From: Ricinus communis
Lineage: Eukaryota; Streptophyta; Magnoliopsida; Malpighiales; Euphorbiaceae
Length of the DNA: 64,000 nucleotides
Reading direction: 5' to 3'
NCBI RefSeq assembly: GCF_019578655.1
Contig: NC_063264.1
Span: forward strand, 3,224,001 to 3,288,000
The first letter of the stretch is position 1, and the number at the start of each line of letters is the position of its first letter. The position numbers and the translations under genes are program-made. Below, one piece after another: positions 35,083 through 48,160 of this stretch. The notes beneath the pieces were generated by a model. It did no database searches, was not told the origin of the DNA, and worked only from the letters and a program-made list of their open reading frames with translations.

Positions 35083-35171
35083 TGGGTCTCTTGAAGTGCC
35101 TGTGGAATGTGAAGATTTCCTGTAAGTAATGGAATTTGATTGTGCTTGATGGAAGTGTGAGAAAGATGTAT

Positions 35172-35182
35172 AGCTTATATAG
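35172..35182 (-). promoter_or_regulatory. TATA box of the LTPG gene
   Basis: Reads CTATATAAGCT on the minus strand, about 90 bp upstream of the ATG. This leaves a leader of about 60 nt. Confidence 0.65.
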
Positions 35183-36065
35183 AGGTGACAAATGGAATGG
35201 GAATGCAATTTGTTGGTGACCAACTCTTCCGAATCTCTTAACGGTTCTTTAGCAAACAGGATAGTTTCGACCTGCACACTTGGGAACTTCCTATAATGTG
35301 GTTTGACATTGAAAGGACCTGAAGGTCGAATATGCAGGTGACCTACTTCCTCTGCCTTACGGATCTTTATGTACAGATCTTATAAGTGGGATGACCTTTA
35401 GAAATTCTAACTAATAAGCCAAGAAGCATAACGTGTTGCTGACTCCAACTCTTCTTCTTTCCTTTTTTTTTTTTCTGAAAAGAAAAACTAGAATTTGGCT
35501 TTGTACCTTAATCTTTTGGAATCTGGAAAATAAGGTTTGTAAAGCAGAGAATTCTGGAGGAAGCAGATTAAAAAGGACTACTTGATGCTGTCTACTATGG
35601 TAACATCAGCTGCGTGTGCAGTTGCTTCAAACCTAAGAAAATGTTTTACTGATATTTTCTGTAACACTATGCAAGGACCAAAATTTACAGCTTCAGACAT
35701 TAGAAAATATTTGACAGTGATTTTTATTTTTTAATTTTCTTTTTTACACTGAATCGAATACGAACCAAATTTAAAACCACTCATTCTTACAGCATTGCAC
35801 TAATTTTGTCGAATCAGCAACTTGATTCTGACTAGATTTCAACATGAATGCCAGAAAAAGGGGAAGAAGAGAAATTGATACAAAATCATTTTAAGATATC
35901 AGTCTGCATGGACTTACAAAATCCTACTAATCAAATATCAGACCTGACTAAAGAACAAAAGCTGCTCTGAAAAGAAACTATAATGAAGATCAAAGGACAC
36001 TATGACTTGGCAACTCTTTGAATTTCTAGTGCATTGTATTTCACAAATAACTTTTTACATACTTT
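35183..36065. other. intergenic region, LTPG promoter side and TTI1 3' side
   Basis: Upstream sequence of the minus-strand LTPG gene and the 3' UTR of the minus-strand TTI1 gene. No gene recognised. Confidence 0.5.
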
Positions 36066-39000
36066 TCATATATACATTTGATTACTAAAGACCTGGGCAT
36101 GTAGTTTCTTGAACACAGCTTCTACAGAGGACAAGTCAATATCAAAACCATAGCTTTGACCTCCAGACTGTACATAGAGGTACCCTTTTGGAGAAAGTGG
36201 AGGCGGCAAAATCTGAGACATTGGCGGGAAACTTGAAGTGGGAGGCGAAGGTTGGCCTTTCTTCTTCAAAGAGTAATATACATCAGCTAGTAGAAGCCAA
36301 ATGAGATCAGAATCAATAGATGCAAGTCCATTTAATGCATTAACAGCAGCCTCATGCAGCCCAGCAACACCACTGCAAGCTATCCCCACAACGACACCAC
36401 TAACCTTCTTAAGGACTGCTTCCAATGATGAAGCACTCCTTTTGTTTCTGGATAAATCAGCAATCATGTTGAGCACTGCAGCCTGGACTTTCAGGCTTGA
36501 AACTTCAGCCATAGAGTCCTCTGGAGAAGTAGGAGTGCTTCTGCAAGGAAGTTGCAAAGGGATCCTTTCTTCCTTAGAGAATGGTCTTTTCTGAAATGGG
36601 GATGTAGAAAGAAGTTTCCAGAAGTGTGTCCCATCAGTGTGGAAGCGACGTGAAAAGAAATCTCCTCCACAGATTTGAACTACGTTGCTTACCGTACTTA
36701 GACATCTTCTAACAGCCTGTCAAATGAATGAAGTTGCAACACACCAAACTATTCATACTAAAAATCACAATAATAATAGTAATAAACATTCATACCCTTT
36801 TTACTCGTATACTAAATAAAAAATTATTTTCGCAGGCTAATCAGAAAGCATAAATTGATAGGACTGAGAATGAAGCTAATCGCAACTAAACCATTCAAAA
36901 TCGTGATTAATAGGACTGACAGGACAAGGGTTTGGCAATCAGAACAATCAAAGCAGAAAATGATGGACGTACCACTGGGTTTTTGTTTCTAATACAGGCA
37001 ACCAGGAAAGGCCATATTTTATTCATTGCTGGAAGCAATCTGTTCTCATTATTTCCTTCCTCAGCAGCCTCCAAAGTGTCATGAAGATGGTAGAATGAGT
37101 AAGAACGAATCACATCTTCAATCATTTCTTTAGTTTGGTTCTCGTACCGATGAGCTTCTTCCACTTTGGCCAGTGTTGTCATGCCATCCTAAGCAAGTAA
37201 TTCGATAGAATTTAACAAGGTTTTCAAACATTTGGTGAAATGTAAATAGTTCATACTCAGATATGAAGGGAGAAGAAGAAGTTATGATCATCATTACAAT
37301 CTATGGCAGCCATCCATCTTTCTAATTTGCATTTCCAATTTTTTGGTATCAATATTATCAACTTTTGCAAGATGATAGTGATGCTTGATGGCTATGAGAT
37401 TTACATAATTGTTATATGTTTGGAAGTCAGCCTTCAAAATAATTACAAATCAATTAAAATGTTAATGAGGTGCTATCAGCCTTCACTACAAGCATATCAT
37501 CTTTCACACATAACCTTTAATAGATTAAATTCATGAGGTGCCAATGCACACACATTGGGGGAGTTCAAGAATTTTCAGCAAGACAGATACCTCAACTATA
37601 TCAAGGGCTATGAGATTTACATAATTGTTATATGTTTGGAAGTCAGCCTTCAAAATAATTACAAATCAATTAAAATGTTAATGAGGTGCTATCAGCCTTC
37701 ACTACAAGCATATCATCTTTCACACATAACCTTTAATAGATTAAATTCATGAGGTGCCAATGCACACACATTGGGGGAGTTCAAGAATTTTCAGCAAGAC
37801 AGATACCTCAACTATATCAAGGGCTATCAGGCATGCTGCTTGCTTCACTGAAGCCAGTAGAGGGGTTGCAGCTGTTAAGCATGAAACAGCAATAGATCCC
37901 ACAGTTCTTCTGAATCTTCTGGAATCATTCAACTGGAACAAAATATTCTCCCATTGATCTACATGCGACATATAATCATCATCATAATAAGTAAACAATT
38001 TCCCATCTTCCATAAGATGTCAAAGTACGTCTAAAAAGCATGAATTAGAGAATTGAATAAAGATATAATAATAATAATAATAAACAATTTCTCAAGATGG
38101 AGTTAGAGAGGTGATTATTCAAATGATATAATCTTGGTTGTGATATAACAGTATACAGTATACACAGGAAGAGGTCTGCAGATGAATGGCCTACTCCTAA
38201 ATGGGCTAAAAGCAACAGGTGAGATGAAGGATGGGATGGACACAAGCCATCCACTCAAATAAGCCAAAAAGGCACTAAAAAGAGAAATTCAATCTAGAAA
38301 CCAACCATTTATGAAAGTATTAACCTAATCAAAGATTAAAGAAAAAAGAAAAGTTCCTGGCCGCAAGCAGGACCCGAGATTAAAAAAAAAAACAATATAC
38401 CTCTTATACCCATGTCAAGTAATGCTACAAAACCTCTGTATATCTAAACTATTAGATAAAATTTCAATCCTAATACATAAACAGAAATGCTACAAACAAG
38501 GGCAAGTAATTACCGCATTCCATTTGCAACATATTAGTGTGATTGTCAGAATGTGAGGGTGAACCTTGTCTGGATTCCAGTCTAACTTCCTTTTCCACTT
38601 TAGCCTTAACATGACTAAGATACAATTCTGCATTAGCAAGCAATGATGAAGCCTCACGTTTTGATGCCTTGGCAATTTCAGCTACAGCCTAAAGATTAAG
38701 AAAATCAACTGTAAGATATAAATCTCTTCTAGGGCAGATGTAATGATGCAGATTACAATGGCAGATGCATATCACCGTGTCCAAACAGATGAATTTCTAA
38801 AAAGTAGCTCTAGAGCAAGAAACACAGTAGTATAGAATCCTTCAATCAGGTGCTGACTGCACTTTGACTTTAATGTAAATCACTTATTATGGTTTCGAGA
38901 GAGAGAAATTCCAAGAATTGAAATACACTGGGGGTCATACAACTACAGAGTTATATGTGCCAAGAGTTTTAAACATGCTGAAACTAGTATTTCTACCTAA

Positions 39001-42000
39001 ACCAACGACAATTGACCTAGCACAGATGGCCCTAAGCTAGAAACCGCTGCTTCTGTCAATTCTCTACTTTGTGGACTTGTTTAAGAAAATACTCCCTCTG
39101 TTATTATCACAAATGCCTGATTAGTTCTCAGAAGTTTTTGAAATATGATAGGACCTATGTCAAAATAAAGGATGTTATGTCATCAGCAATAAATGCCAGC
39201 TTAGATACACTCGGACATCTAAGGAGCAAAAGAAAACTTGTGTCATGACAGATTCCATTCCAACGCAGTTCTCCAAAGCATCATTCATTTCCCAAAGCAT
39301 GTTGAGCAAGTAAAGACCATGAACGCACACCAATAGACCTCATTGTTTATTTTAGATATGCAGTATGCAGACAGTTAGGAGTTTGCGAACAAGCAAATTT
39401 GAGAAGTGCAAGAACTACCATATATAGAGAGTATGTTAATACAACCTTCAGAAAGGGAATAGTTAATTCTGGGTGTTGATGCCTGCCAAGGATCTCGAGT
39501 TCTTGTGATGCAGAGCGCATCTGTACAGTATTACAATAATCATCCATAAGCATTACAATTCAGTTGAAAGCACAAAAAAGAAGCAAAATTTGCTGAGTAG
39601 AACAAGATTAACAAGGTTGAAGAAAAAAAAAAGAATTGATACCAGAACAATTAACCAGGTGGAAATATTTTGTAGAAAATGTGTCTTAAAGAGAAAGAGG
39701 AGATCTATAATTATTTTGAAGAAATAAGATAAATTAAATTAAATCTTGAAACAAAGCTCACTAATGATGATGAAATATTAAAGAACTAGAAAAAGAGCAT
39801 AAAATTACTCATGATTCATCTGAAATCGAACAAGTGCAGAACCATACCGGTTCCTCCAACAAGGGCATTATTTTATGAGCCACTCCAATATAAGAAAGCA
39901 TGGAAGCAAGAACACCAGGCACATGTGGGTTAAGATCCAAATGACGTAATTGCCGACATATTGAATCAATTATGTAGTCCGCATTTTCCAAGACTAATTG
40001 CCCAACCTACATAATATTAATTAGAAAGGATCATCACATAATGCTGTAGGAAAAAAAAAATTGTTTTAGAAGCTCACCGTTTGACAGCCAGATGTAGCTG
40101 AAAGAACGTGTAAGACAGCATCAGAAGCAATTCTAACATGGAAGTTTGAGGATATAAGACCCTCGAGCAACAGATAAAGAGATGAGTGAAGAAATCCACT
40201 CGAAGCAAAATCTTTTCCAAGACACACAGCAAAGATGCCTATTCCATCAATAATAACCTGTTGGAGGAAATAAAACATAGGAACCTTGTTTTGTAATACC
40301 GCATGAAGAATGATAATTAACAATGCATGATTCAAGTAACTACATAAGCTTCTAGTGAAATCAAATAAATAGAGTACCTGGTGTAGCATAGCAGTATCAT
40401 GAAAGAAGTGCAAAGTAATTTCTCCCACTTCATCATCAGGTTGAACATGAGAAGGTTTGTGATCCATTGGAAGATCCCACACTTCAGATGATAGATATTC
40501 ATGTAAGATTCTACCGATGCATTCAATCAAGGAAACCCTAGACGCCTTCTCCAGTGAAAGCTTCCAAATAGATCGAGTTAGCTCAGGACACTCAAATGTG
40601 CAAGGCTGATTACCGGCACCTCTTGCATCAAATTCTTGAATCTCTTCACCCTTAACCATGGATTTGTGAAACATTTTTGTGAGACTATCAATTGACTGGT
40701 CTGATAGACCAAATATCATCTCATTCAAGATACATGCTGCAGTGCTGGCATGCCGTAGTAATTGTCCTGAGCCAGTTCTGTTATACCAAGACTGCCAAGT
40801 CTCTTTAGTGTAATCCTTAGCACGGACCTCAGATATCAGTTTACGGAGGTAATCAAGTGGAATATCTGTAACAACTGACATATGCCCTTCGCTTCCGAAG
40901 TCTAGCAACAAGCAAGAAACAAGACTCTTGGTTCAGGTACAAAGCAGATACGATAGGACTTTAAAACAAGAAATTGAATTTCCATGAGTTGAAATGACCT
41001 GACATTAAAGATAAACCTACTAGTCTAAGAATTCCTGCAAGAGCCCGATATAACTTCTGACTGCCAACATAAGCAAACCAAGGGGGCATGCGAGGAAGTT
41101 CATAATTACTCTCCACAGTTTTTGACGAGTATTGGGTTCTTTTTCCTTGAACATCACTGAACTTTGAGATATCAGACGGAGCAGCATCCATGATGACCTG
41201 GTAATTATTGGCAAAATGAGAACCAGCTTTCAGCTCAGCAATGGAAGGAAGGTATCCAGCAGAATGTGACCTTGCTAAAGTTAGCTTGTCGAGAGCACCA
41301 GTAAACGCTGAATTCTGACTCAGACAGAGTGCAAAAACATCCAAGAATCTTGCAGCTGTTACCTATGCATAAAAACAGCACATTCAGCAATGAGAAGCTT
41401 TCCTCTCTTATGATAAAAACTTCCTTGAACCATACAGTGCCCAATGGAGAAAAGTACTCTCCCAGGTAGCTTTTATAAAACAGTCAAAATTGTCTGCTTG
41501 AGGTAGATGGGAAAACTAGTAGGTCTAATCCACCATATATTAGAAAGCAAAATCAAGCTAAACATATTGATTTCACATATCACAAACATGATATTATATT
41601 TAACCATTAAGTACAACTATTTCATAATATTCTGTAAGAAATATGGTATCCAGGATTATATTTTACCATTAAGTACAGTTTTCTCACAATATTCTTCAAA
41701 AAATTCTGTCTATAAAAAGCAGAAAGTAAATTGCATACAACATACCGGAGAAAGAAGTTGATCCAAGACAAACTGAGGGCCAGAATAATATATCACCACA
41801 AGTAATTGCTGGGCATGTGAGAGTGTGAGCGATTCCTCATTCCTCAGCACTACTTTTGGAAGCTTCTCAATGAGACTTCAAAAATTTAAATAGAAAAGTA
41901 AAGTCATAATAAGGAAGTTACTTCCAAAAGTTATGCCCAAAACTATGTCTAACTTCAGATCAGCAACGTACCTGCCAAATATTTCAGTCATATCGTGTTG

Positions 42001-45000
42001 CACATGATGTTTGCCACTTGAAGAGAAAAGATATTCAAGAAACTGTTGAGCTGGAGTTGACACGTCTTTGCAATCATCAACAATCAAGACACATAGGCAC
42101 TCCTGCAGTGATTACCAGTTAGAAAATGCATCACCTCAACAAGACCTCACTAGTGTGCAAAGTGCACCCTGGCTAGTGCACTGGTAGGAGAGGATGGGAA
42201 TATAACTTAATTAACTTAATTTAAAGGTTCAATTCGTGCATCCATATTGAACAGTTTTAGATATGACGTCAATGAGGCTAACACCACAACTCTCACATAA
42301 GTAATGTGTGAGATTGGGATAATAATTGTTCAAGCAGTGAGCCCGCAACCAACTCTCACAGGATTGGTTTTCATGAATCAACTGTAAATGAAGTGATGTT
42401 CTGGCCATAAAGGAAGCATGTGCCAGCTCCTGTGACTGATATTTCACGACCTGTCTCAGAAACTATAACGCTGTGATGGAACAACATTGTCGATATTCTA
42501 CTCACAGTTGCTAAATAATAATCATAAAATCTGAAAATTCATCATGCTAAAACTTGCATTGGGCATGAACACCTTACTTCTTTCCCTACAACAGCATGAC
42601 AACTCCATAGTCCAGAGACTACTATGAGACTTCCCCCTCCCCTTCTCCTCTCTCTCCCACAAAAATACCATGCATGTTGAACATCAAACTTTACCGTCTA
42701 GTCAGCAAGAGCAAAATTATCATGAAGGAGAAAAATGTTTAAATTCACTCCCAGATTTCGTATGAATGCTGAAAAGATGATAGGTTTATTGCATACAAGT
42801 ACCAACATGAGCTGGCAGCTTACCAGAAGCATCAATCTGCTATCCTTTAGAGTGTAACTGCACTTTGACAAGAGTCCTTGTATGGCACCCAGCAGTCCTT
42901 CTCTCACCTTTTTTGCTGGATGAACACAAATCTGACCAAAATTTAAAATATTTAACAGTTAACAAAAAGAATTTGAGAAAGAGATAGCAACTAAGACTTG
43001 AGAATTCGTTCATGAATTTTGATGTAAATGTTATAGCCTCAAAAACAGCTTACGGCAGAATACCAAAATGGAGTACAAAGTCATACATGTGGAAAGGTAG
43101 CAGATAAAACTTTATTCAGATGCACTGCAGTTTTCTTGATCCAATCTCTTGTACGGTCCACATGCAAGGACCCTATTTCCTTTCCAAATTTGTTGCGCGC
43201 AGGGGAACCTATATTTAAAGCTTCACCGTTCGATTCTTCAGCCACCTTATCTCTCTTACCTTGATTGCTATTGGGCAAATGGCGAAGCTCATCCAGAAGT
43301 GAATGGATAGATTCATTATTATTCACACTAAACCCAGCCAAATCATTTGAAGAGACATCAAGGCTAGAGAAATTAGCATCATCACAAAGAACTATCATAA
43401 GATACTCGGCCAAGCCTCTAATTGCATGGTCAGTAGCCTCTACACTTCCAGCTGCCCCGCTTATCATTGTTTTTGACACATGCAAAACTCTAGCAAATTG
43501 ACTAATGACGCCAGGAAGAAAGAAAGCCAATGCATCTGCAGTCCCGACCTGCATAAAGTGACTTCATTATTAAATTAAGCAATGTCTCACACTGATAACA
43601 AGAGGTCTGCAATAGAAAACAGTAGTTGAAATATATTCACATGCTAATATATTTTTAACTAGATAAAAATACAAAAAAAGCATCTTGTGATTTCATTTTT
43701 TGACAGTTTTTTGTATGTGTTTATTTTTAGCTCAAAAAAGGAATGTGGTGACAATTTGTTGTCAAAAATAGGTATTTCACCATTGAGATCTCCGATTCGT
43801 AAGGACCTAGCCATCTTGCCTTTGATCAACCATCATTTTTGTACTGTTCGCGTATGAAAACTTTGGTTTGGAGCTGAACAGTTCCTAACACTGCTCTTTC
43901 AACAAGGAAACACCTATTTTTATAACAAACTAGAGCCATGTACCTTTTTCTGTTTAAAAAAAATACTTACAAAAAATTGTGAAATAATGAAACCACAGGG
44001 TTTTCTACTTTTCGCTTTTAACCAACCCTTTTTATCAAAGTTTTTTTTTTTCTCCTGTTTCTTATTGAGATATATTAGGGACAATATCTAATGATAAGAT
44101 ACACTGAAAGTTGGAAACTCAATCTGTACCAGAGCATATTCTGTCAAGCAACATCCTTAAAACGGACAAGGCCAGAAAAGTTCTAATTGCACCCTAACAT
44201 AAAGTGACCCCAGGAATTAGATCATAGTTACATGACATCGACAAAATTGATCGTCTTGGTAAACATTAATTGGGTCATTCAATCCATCTAACATAATCTC
44301 AAACTTAAACAACCAAAGACTTTAGAGCATGTCTTATAACAGCAGAGCATGTACTAAGGGAAAAAGAAGAAGCTAGTAATGCACTAGATTAATAAACAAA
44401 TGAATTATTACAAATGAGGAACTTCAGTCCCTCAAATTCAAGCAATCTATAGTTGTTAGATGATCACCTTAGATACAAGAACACGTAAGGTCAGAAAGGC
44501 CTCAACACGGATCTTCGCATTGCCTCGATGTCCTCTTGTGGCCTCAATATCTGCAGCCTTTGCGTAAAATCCATGATTCATTCCATAGAGTATAGGATGA
44601 AAGATTTAGTAAAGAAACAAAACAAACTTATGAAGTAATTGGAGAAAAGAAATTTTCATGGACCAAAAGAACGACTAGGAAAGAGCATCTACAATGTACC
44701 TTGAGCAGAAGTGATAGCCAGTGTCCAACACCAGGTGCAGCAGCTTGAGACTGGAGAAATGCAAGTAAACATTCCCCTTGTTCTGCATCAGAATTTGAAG
44801 TCTCACAAATTTGCATATCTGCACTTTTTAACAATGCAGGCAAACCGAGACTTTGCCTACAAGAGCAAGCTTCATCTGAGCATGGACATAATCTCAAAAG
44901 TAGAGCCTTAAAACACTTTATTACTCCTTCACAAAACTCTTCAGAAGCCTCAAGGGGAGAAAGCAAAGCCGCATGAGTCAGTTTTTTCATCAGTACAATC

Positions 45001-46135
45001 ATCTGAGCACATCATCACATTTCATGAAACAGTAAGACACAAATGCACTAGTCAAATAACCTTTCAGATTTATGTATTAAGTATTTATTCGAGTCAACTA
45101 GGCTAAAATCAAGTTTCATGCAGAACTGGAAACAATTCTCATTAAAAAATACGGAATAAGAGAGCATTTGATTTTATGGTTTTGACCTAGTGGTTAACTT
45201 AACATTAAATTCACAAAGTTCAGTAGACTTAAACAATTCAGAAACTCACATTACATAAATGCAAATGCAGTCCAAGAAAAAGTAAATTTCAAAATTAGAC
45301 CAGCACCTGATCCACAGATCCTAAATTACACTTTTTAAGAAGTTCCTCCAAACATTGCAAGACAGCTTCTGCCACTCTGTCGCTGACTTTATGAGGCAAC
45401 TTTGAGACAGTATTTGTGGCAGCAGCATTCTTCTCAATATCATTCTTCTTTTGTGATCTGCTATCAACTGCTGCATCCAATAGAAGCAGCAAGGGGAACA
45501 AAGTATAGCTGAAACATGTATAAAGAAGAATATTTGTTAAAAAGATAAATCAAAACAATAACTACATCACGGATACAATGTTCAAATGAACATTTTAACG
45601 AGTTGCTCTGTACAAAAGAGGACAGAATCCAACCACACACTAATATACACCCATGGACCACCTTATTGAAGAAAAATAATAAATAAGTAAAATACAACCT
45701 TTAAGTAACTTTGCAAATAAATAAAGAGTGCACTGTGATATCTCTTAGTAATGACAAAAGACTAAAAATTATACTACTTTATTCATCAATGGAATAAAAT
45801 GATTCCTAAAAAGCTCAAAATTATGGCAAAATAAACAATAAATTCAAATCTTTTTCTAAAAATTTTTTTAAAAGAAATTTCAACTGAGACAAATTGAAAG
45901 AGATAAAAAAAAAATAGACTTACTCAAAGAATGGTTGGAGAGAAACAGAGGGAGAGGATTGAAGGAAGCGGAGCAGAGAAGGGATTGCAGAGGAGTCCTT
46001 TTTAGGGTTTTGAACAAGTTCTAGAAGCTCTAAGCAGTAAGGTTTTAGCTGCAAGAAAACACTGCCTTTTCTTTCTTGTACTAATTCTTCTGATTCATCA
46101 TCGTTTTCTCCGGTGAGATTATTGAAATCTTCCAT
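36066..46135 (-). CDS. TTI1: TELO2-interacting protein 1 (TTI1) homologue, HEAT/ARM repeats
   Basis: Seventeen exons in minus-strand order: 45924-46135, 45307-45508, 44700-45002, 44468-44557, 43087-43548, 42824-42931, 41972-42102, 41746-41875, 40999-41362, 40378-40901, 40078-40257, 39848-40006, 39446-39520, 38514-38688, 37807-38006, 36973-37188, 36066-36716. They total 4182 nt, 1393 aa, with all phases consistent. Starting at the upstream Met (46153) would add six residues. The protein is alpha-helical throughout, as expected of HEAT repeats. The N-terminal block LKPYCLELLELVQ...FFDYTLFPLLLLLDAAV and the overall length agree with plant TTI1 (Arabidopsis At1g79190, from memory). TTI1 works with TEL2 and TTI2 as a co-chaperone complex stabilising PIKK kinases such as TOR, ATM and ATR. 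Intron 15 holds a recent 216-bp tandem duplication. Confidence 0.85.
37391..37822. repeat. 216-bp perfect tandem duplication across an exon-intron border
   Basis: Copy 1 is 37391-37606 and copy 2 is 37607-37822, identical throughout by eye. The unit contains the last 16 nt of TTI1 exon 15 together with its GTATC splice donor and about 200 bp of intron. The word GGCTAT occurs at 37390-37395 and again at 37822-37827, so a 6-bp microhomology flanks the event. The second donor lies inside the intron. Confidence 0.93.
42170..42450 (+). mobile_element. possible tRNA-derived SINE remnant in TTI1 intron 6
   Basis: The + strand has a B-box-like GGTTCAATTCG about 50 bp after an A-box-like 'tggctagtgcactgg', the layout of a plant tRNA-related SINE head. 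The tail and target-site duplication could not be identified, so this is weak. Confidence 0.2.
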
Positions 46136-46499
46136 TGTAGTGATTAAGTTCAACTCTTTCTTTTTTCTTATTCTGCGAACTCTGAGAGAAAGAGAGGCGC
46201 GAAATTGAAGTTTCAGTTCATTTTGGAACCTGAAAGATGAATATTAACAAAGGACCATAGTCGCCTCAAAAAGAAAAAGAAAAAAAAAAAAAAAAAAAAA
46301 CAAAGGACCATAGTTTAACGGAACGGGTCGGGCTTGGGCCGGCTACAAAAAACAAGTTTCTACTCAATTAATATACTGTTTTGAAGTTTATTATTATTAT
46401 TATCATTGTTGTTACTGTGTGGATTGATTAGGCAATTCATCACAAATTGTTTCTCTTAATTCTTATCTGCATTAAATATATACATTACAATAAATAAAA
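46136..46499. other. TTI1 promoter region
   Basis: The 5' leader and presumed promoter of minus-strand TTI1. It contains an A-rich mini-retroposon with target duplications (46262-46299) and, further out, AT-rich sequence running to the pararetrovirus. Confidence 0.5.
46262..46299 (+). mobile_element. A-rich mini-retroposon with 15-bp target duplication
   Basis: A 38-bp insert consisting of 'cgcctc' and an A-rich tail. It is bounded by a perfect 15-bp direct repeat (ACAAAGGACCATAGT) at 46247-46261 and 46300-46314. A poly-A-tailed insert with long target duplication is the footprint of LINE-type target-primed reverse transcription, here extremely 5'-truncated. Confidence 0.8.
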
Positions 46500-46899
46500 C
46501 CAGTACAAGCCACAGATCCCCTCTTTATTCAAAGAAAAGGATGAGATCATAAGACGGCTTTTACAAGAATCGAGAATCTTCCTCAAAGACCATCAATTTT
46601 CCAAGCATCAATGATACAACATGTATCACGACCTAGGGAAAAGATCCCTATTCACTCCTTTCAAGCATCTGGCAACCAGATCTATGCTGCACAAGTCAGA
46701 TGACACTTTGTCTCGGATGTAGCCCCAGAAATATGCAAGCCAGAATGCCTATGTAATGATGATATGGATTATGCTGAACCCTGCTTTCAGCATCCACAGA
46801 AGAATCCAAAGAAGATGTCTCTGGATACTTCTTGTTCGATTCATCCTAAGCGATGATCGGATCCGGATGGTTCCCGGGAGGAAAAATAAAAAGCCAACG

Positions 46900-48160
46900 C
46901 CAATGTTCGATGAGGCAATTGAGTTTCGCCAAAGAAGGAAAAGGTCATTGACGTTTCTTATGATGAGTTCAAGGAAATTATGGCACAAATCAACATTGAA
47001 TATGGCAAACCCCCTTCTGCAGCTTGCAGAACGGAGATTCAGTCAAATCCAAAGGTTTATAGGCTGGAAACCCGGTACCCATCCAGTTTAGTACATGAGG
47101 TACAAAACGTTGGGCCAGGTATAACAATGCCACGAACTTTTGGACCTACTTCATCTCCTCACACCGACGACAACCCTTGGTTCAAGAATGTTTCATGTTA
47201 CAACCAGAGGATTTCCCTCCCTTGGGAAAAACAGAGAACAAAAGATCTGAAATCCTTCCTACACGGATCTCACCCTCTGGAAACTTAGAACCGCTGACAC
47301 CCCCTGAAGAAGTACTCAACTGGCAAACATCTAATTCTATTGTCCAAAACACTTATTTGAAGAAGATAGATGGAAAATTGGATCAAGCACTACACTTGGT
47401 TCAAAACATAGACCACAAGCTAGATACTTTTTCACAAGAAGTCCTACAACTGTACTCATCCTTGACAGCAAAGTATCAAGCTTTGGACAAAGAACTCCGG
47501 ATACCTCAGCCGATCACCCCCTCTTTTATGCAAAAGCAAAATGAGATTTCCCGGCTGAAGAAGCAGATAGATCAAATTGAAAATGATCTCCGGAAAAACC
47601 AGTCTGCTGCAATCCCAACTTTCATATCAGCAGCTTCAACCTCATCGGCTATTGCTCCTTCGTACTTTTCTTCTTTCCCTTTTCTTTCACAACCAGAACA
47701 ACCACAAGAAACCCTTTATCAGCCCTTTGGCACATTCTCTCACCTTTACCCAAAAAACTCAGAAACCCAGCAAAAGAAAACCTCTCCTCCTCTAGCCTCT
47801 AAAGACAAACTTCCAGAGCAATCTCTCATCGACCAGTATGATTCGAATCCTCTTGAGGATAATTCGGAGATGGCGGACATCACCGAGATCCTCATGAACA
47901 CTTCGCCATCGATCCCACCCGAAATAGTGGAACCTGAAGATGAGGATGCTCAGTCATTTTTTGCTCCCACTGGAGCTCCAAACCCAAGGTCAAAAACAAC
48001 TAGCACAGGACCTTGGTTCACTTTTGATGACTTACCACTATCAAAATGGAAGGATAAGCTTTCCGAATTTTTGGCATGGATTGATCTTCGGATGACCCTT
48101 GAAGGGCCACACTCAAAAAAGTCCTTGCCGAATTTGTCACAAGGTTTACCTAAGGCTTAA
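46900..48160 (+). pseudogene. pararetrovirus polyprotein, linker and N-terminal coat part
   Basis: An open stretch from about 46939 to 47288 in one frame overlaps the 47177-48160 frame, which continues it, so a frameshift lies near 47190-47210. The second frame carries a coiled-coil-like segment (IDGKLDQALHLVQNIDHKLD) and a Ser/Pro-rich linker, then the start of the coat domain near 47990 (PWFTFDDLPL). Near 48110 an A-run is followed by a probable second frameshift, and the frame stops at TAA 48158-48160. Confidence 0.75.

Noticed and set aside
37303..37752. Two nearly identical small open frames (GYEIYIIVICLEV...)
   Set aside because: They are two copies of the same intronic sequence created by the 216-bp duplication, not genes.
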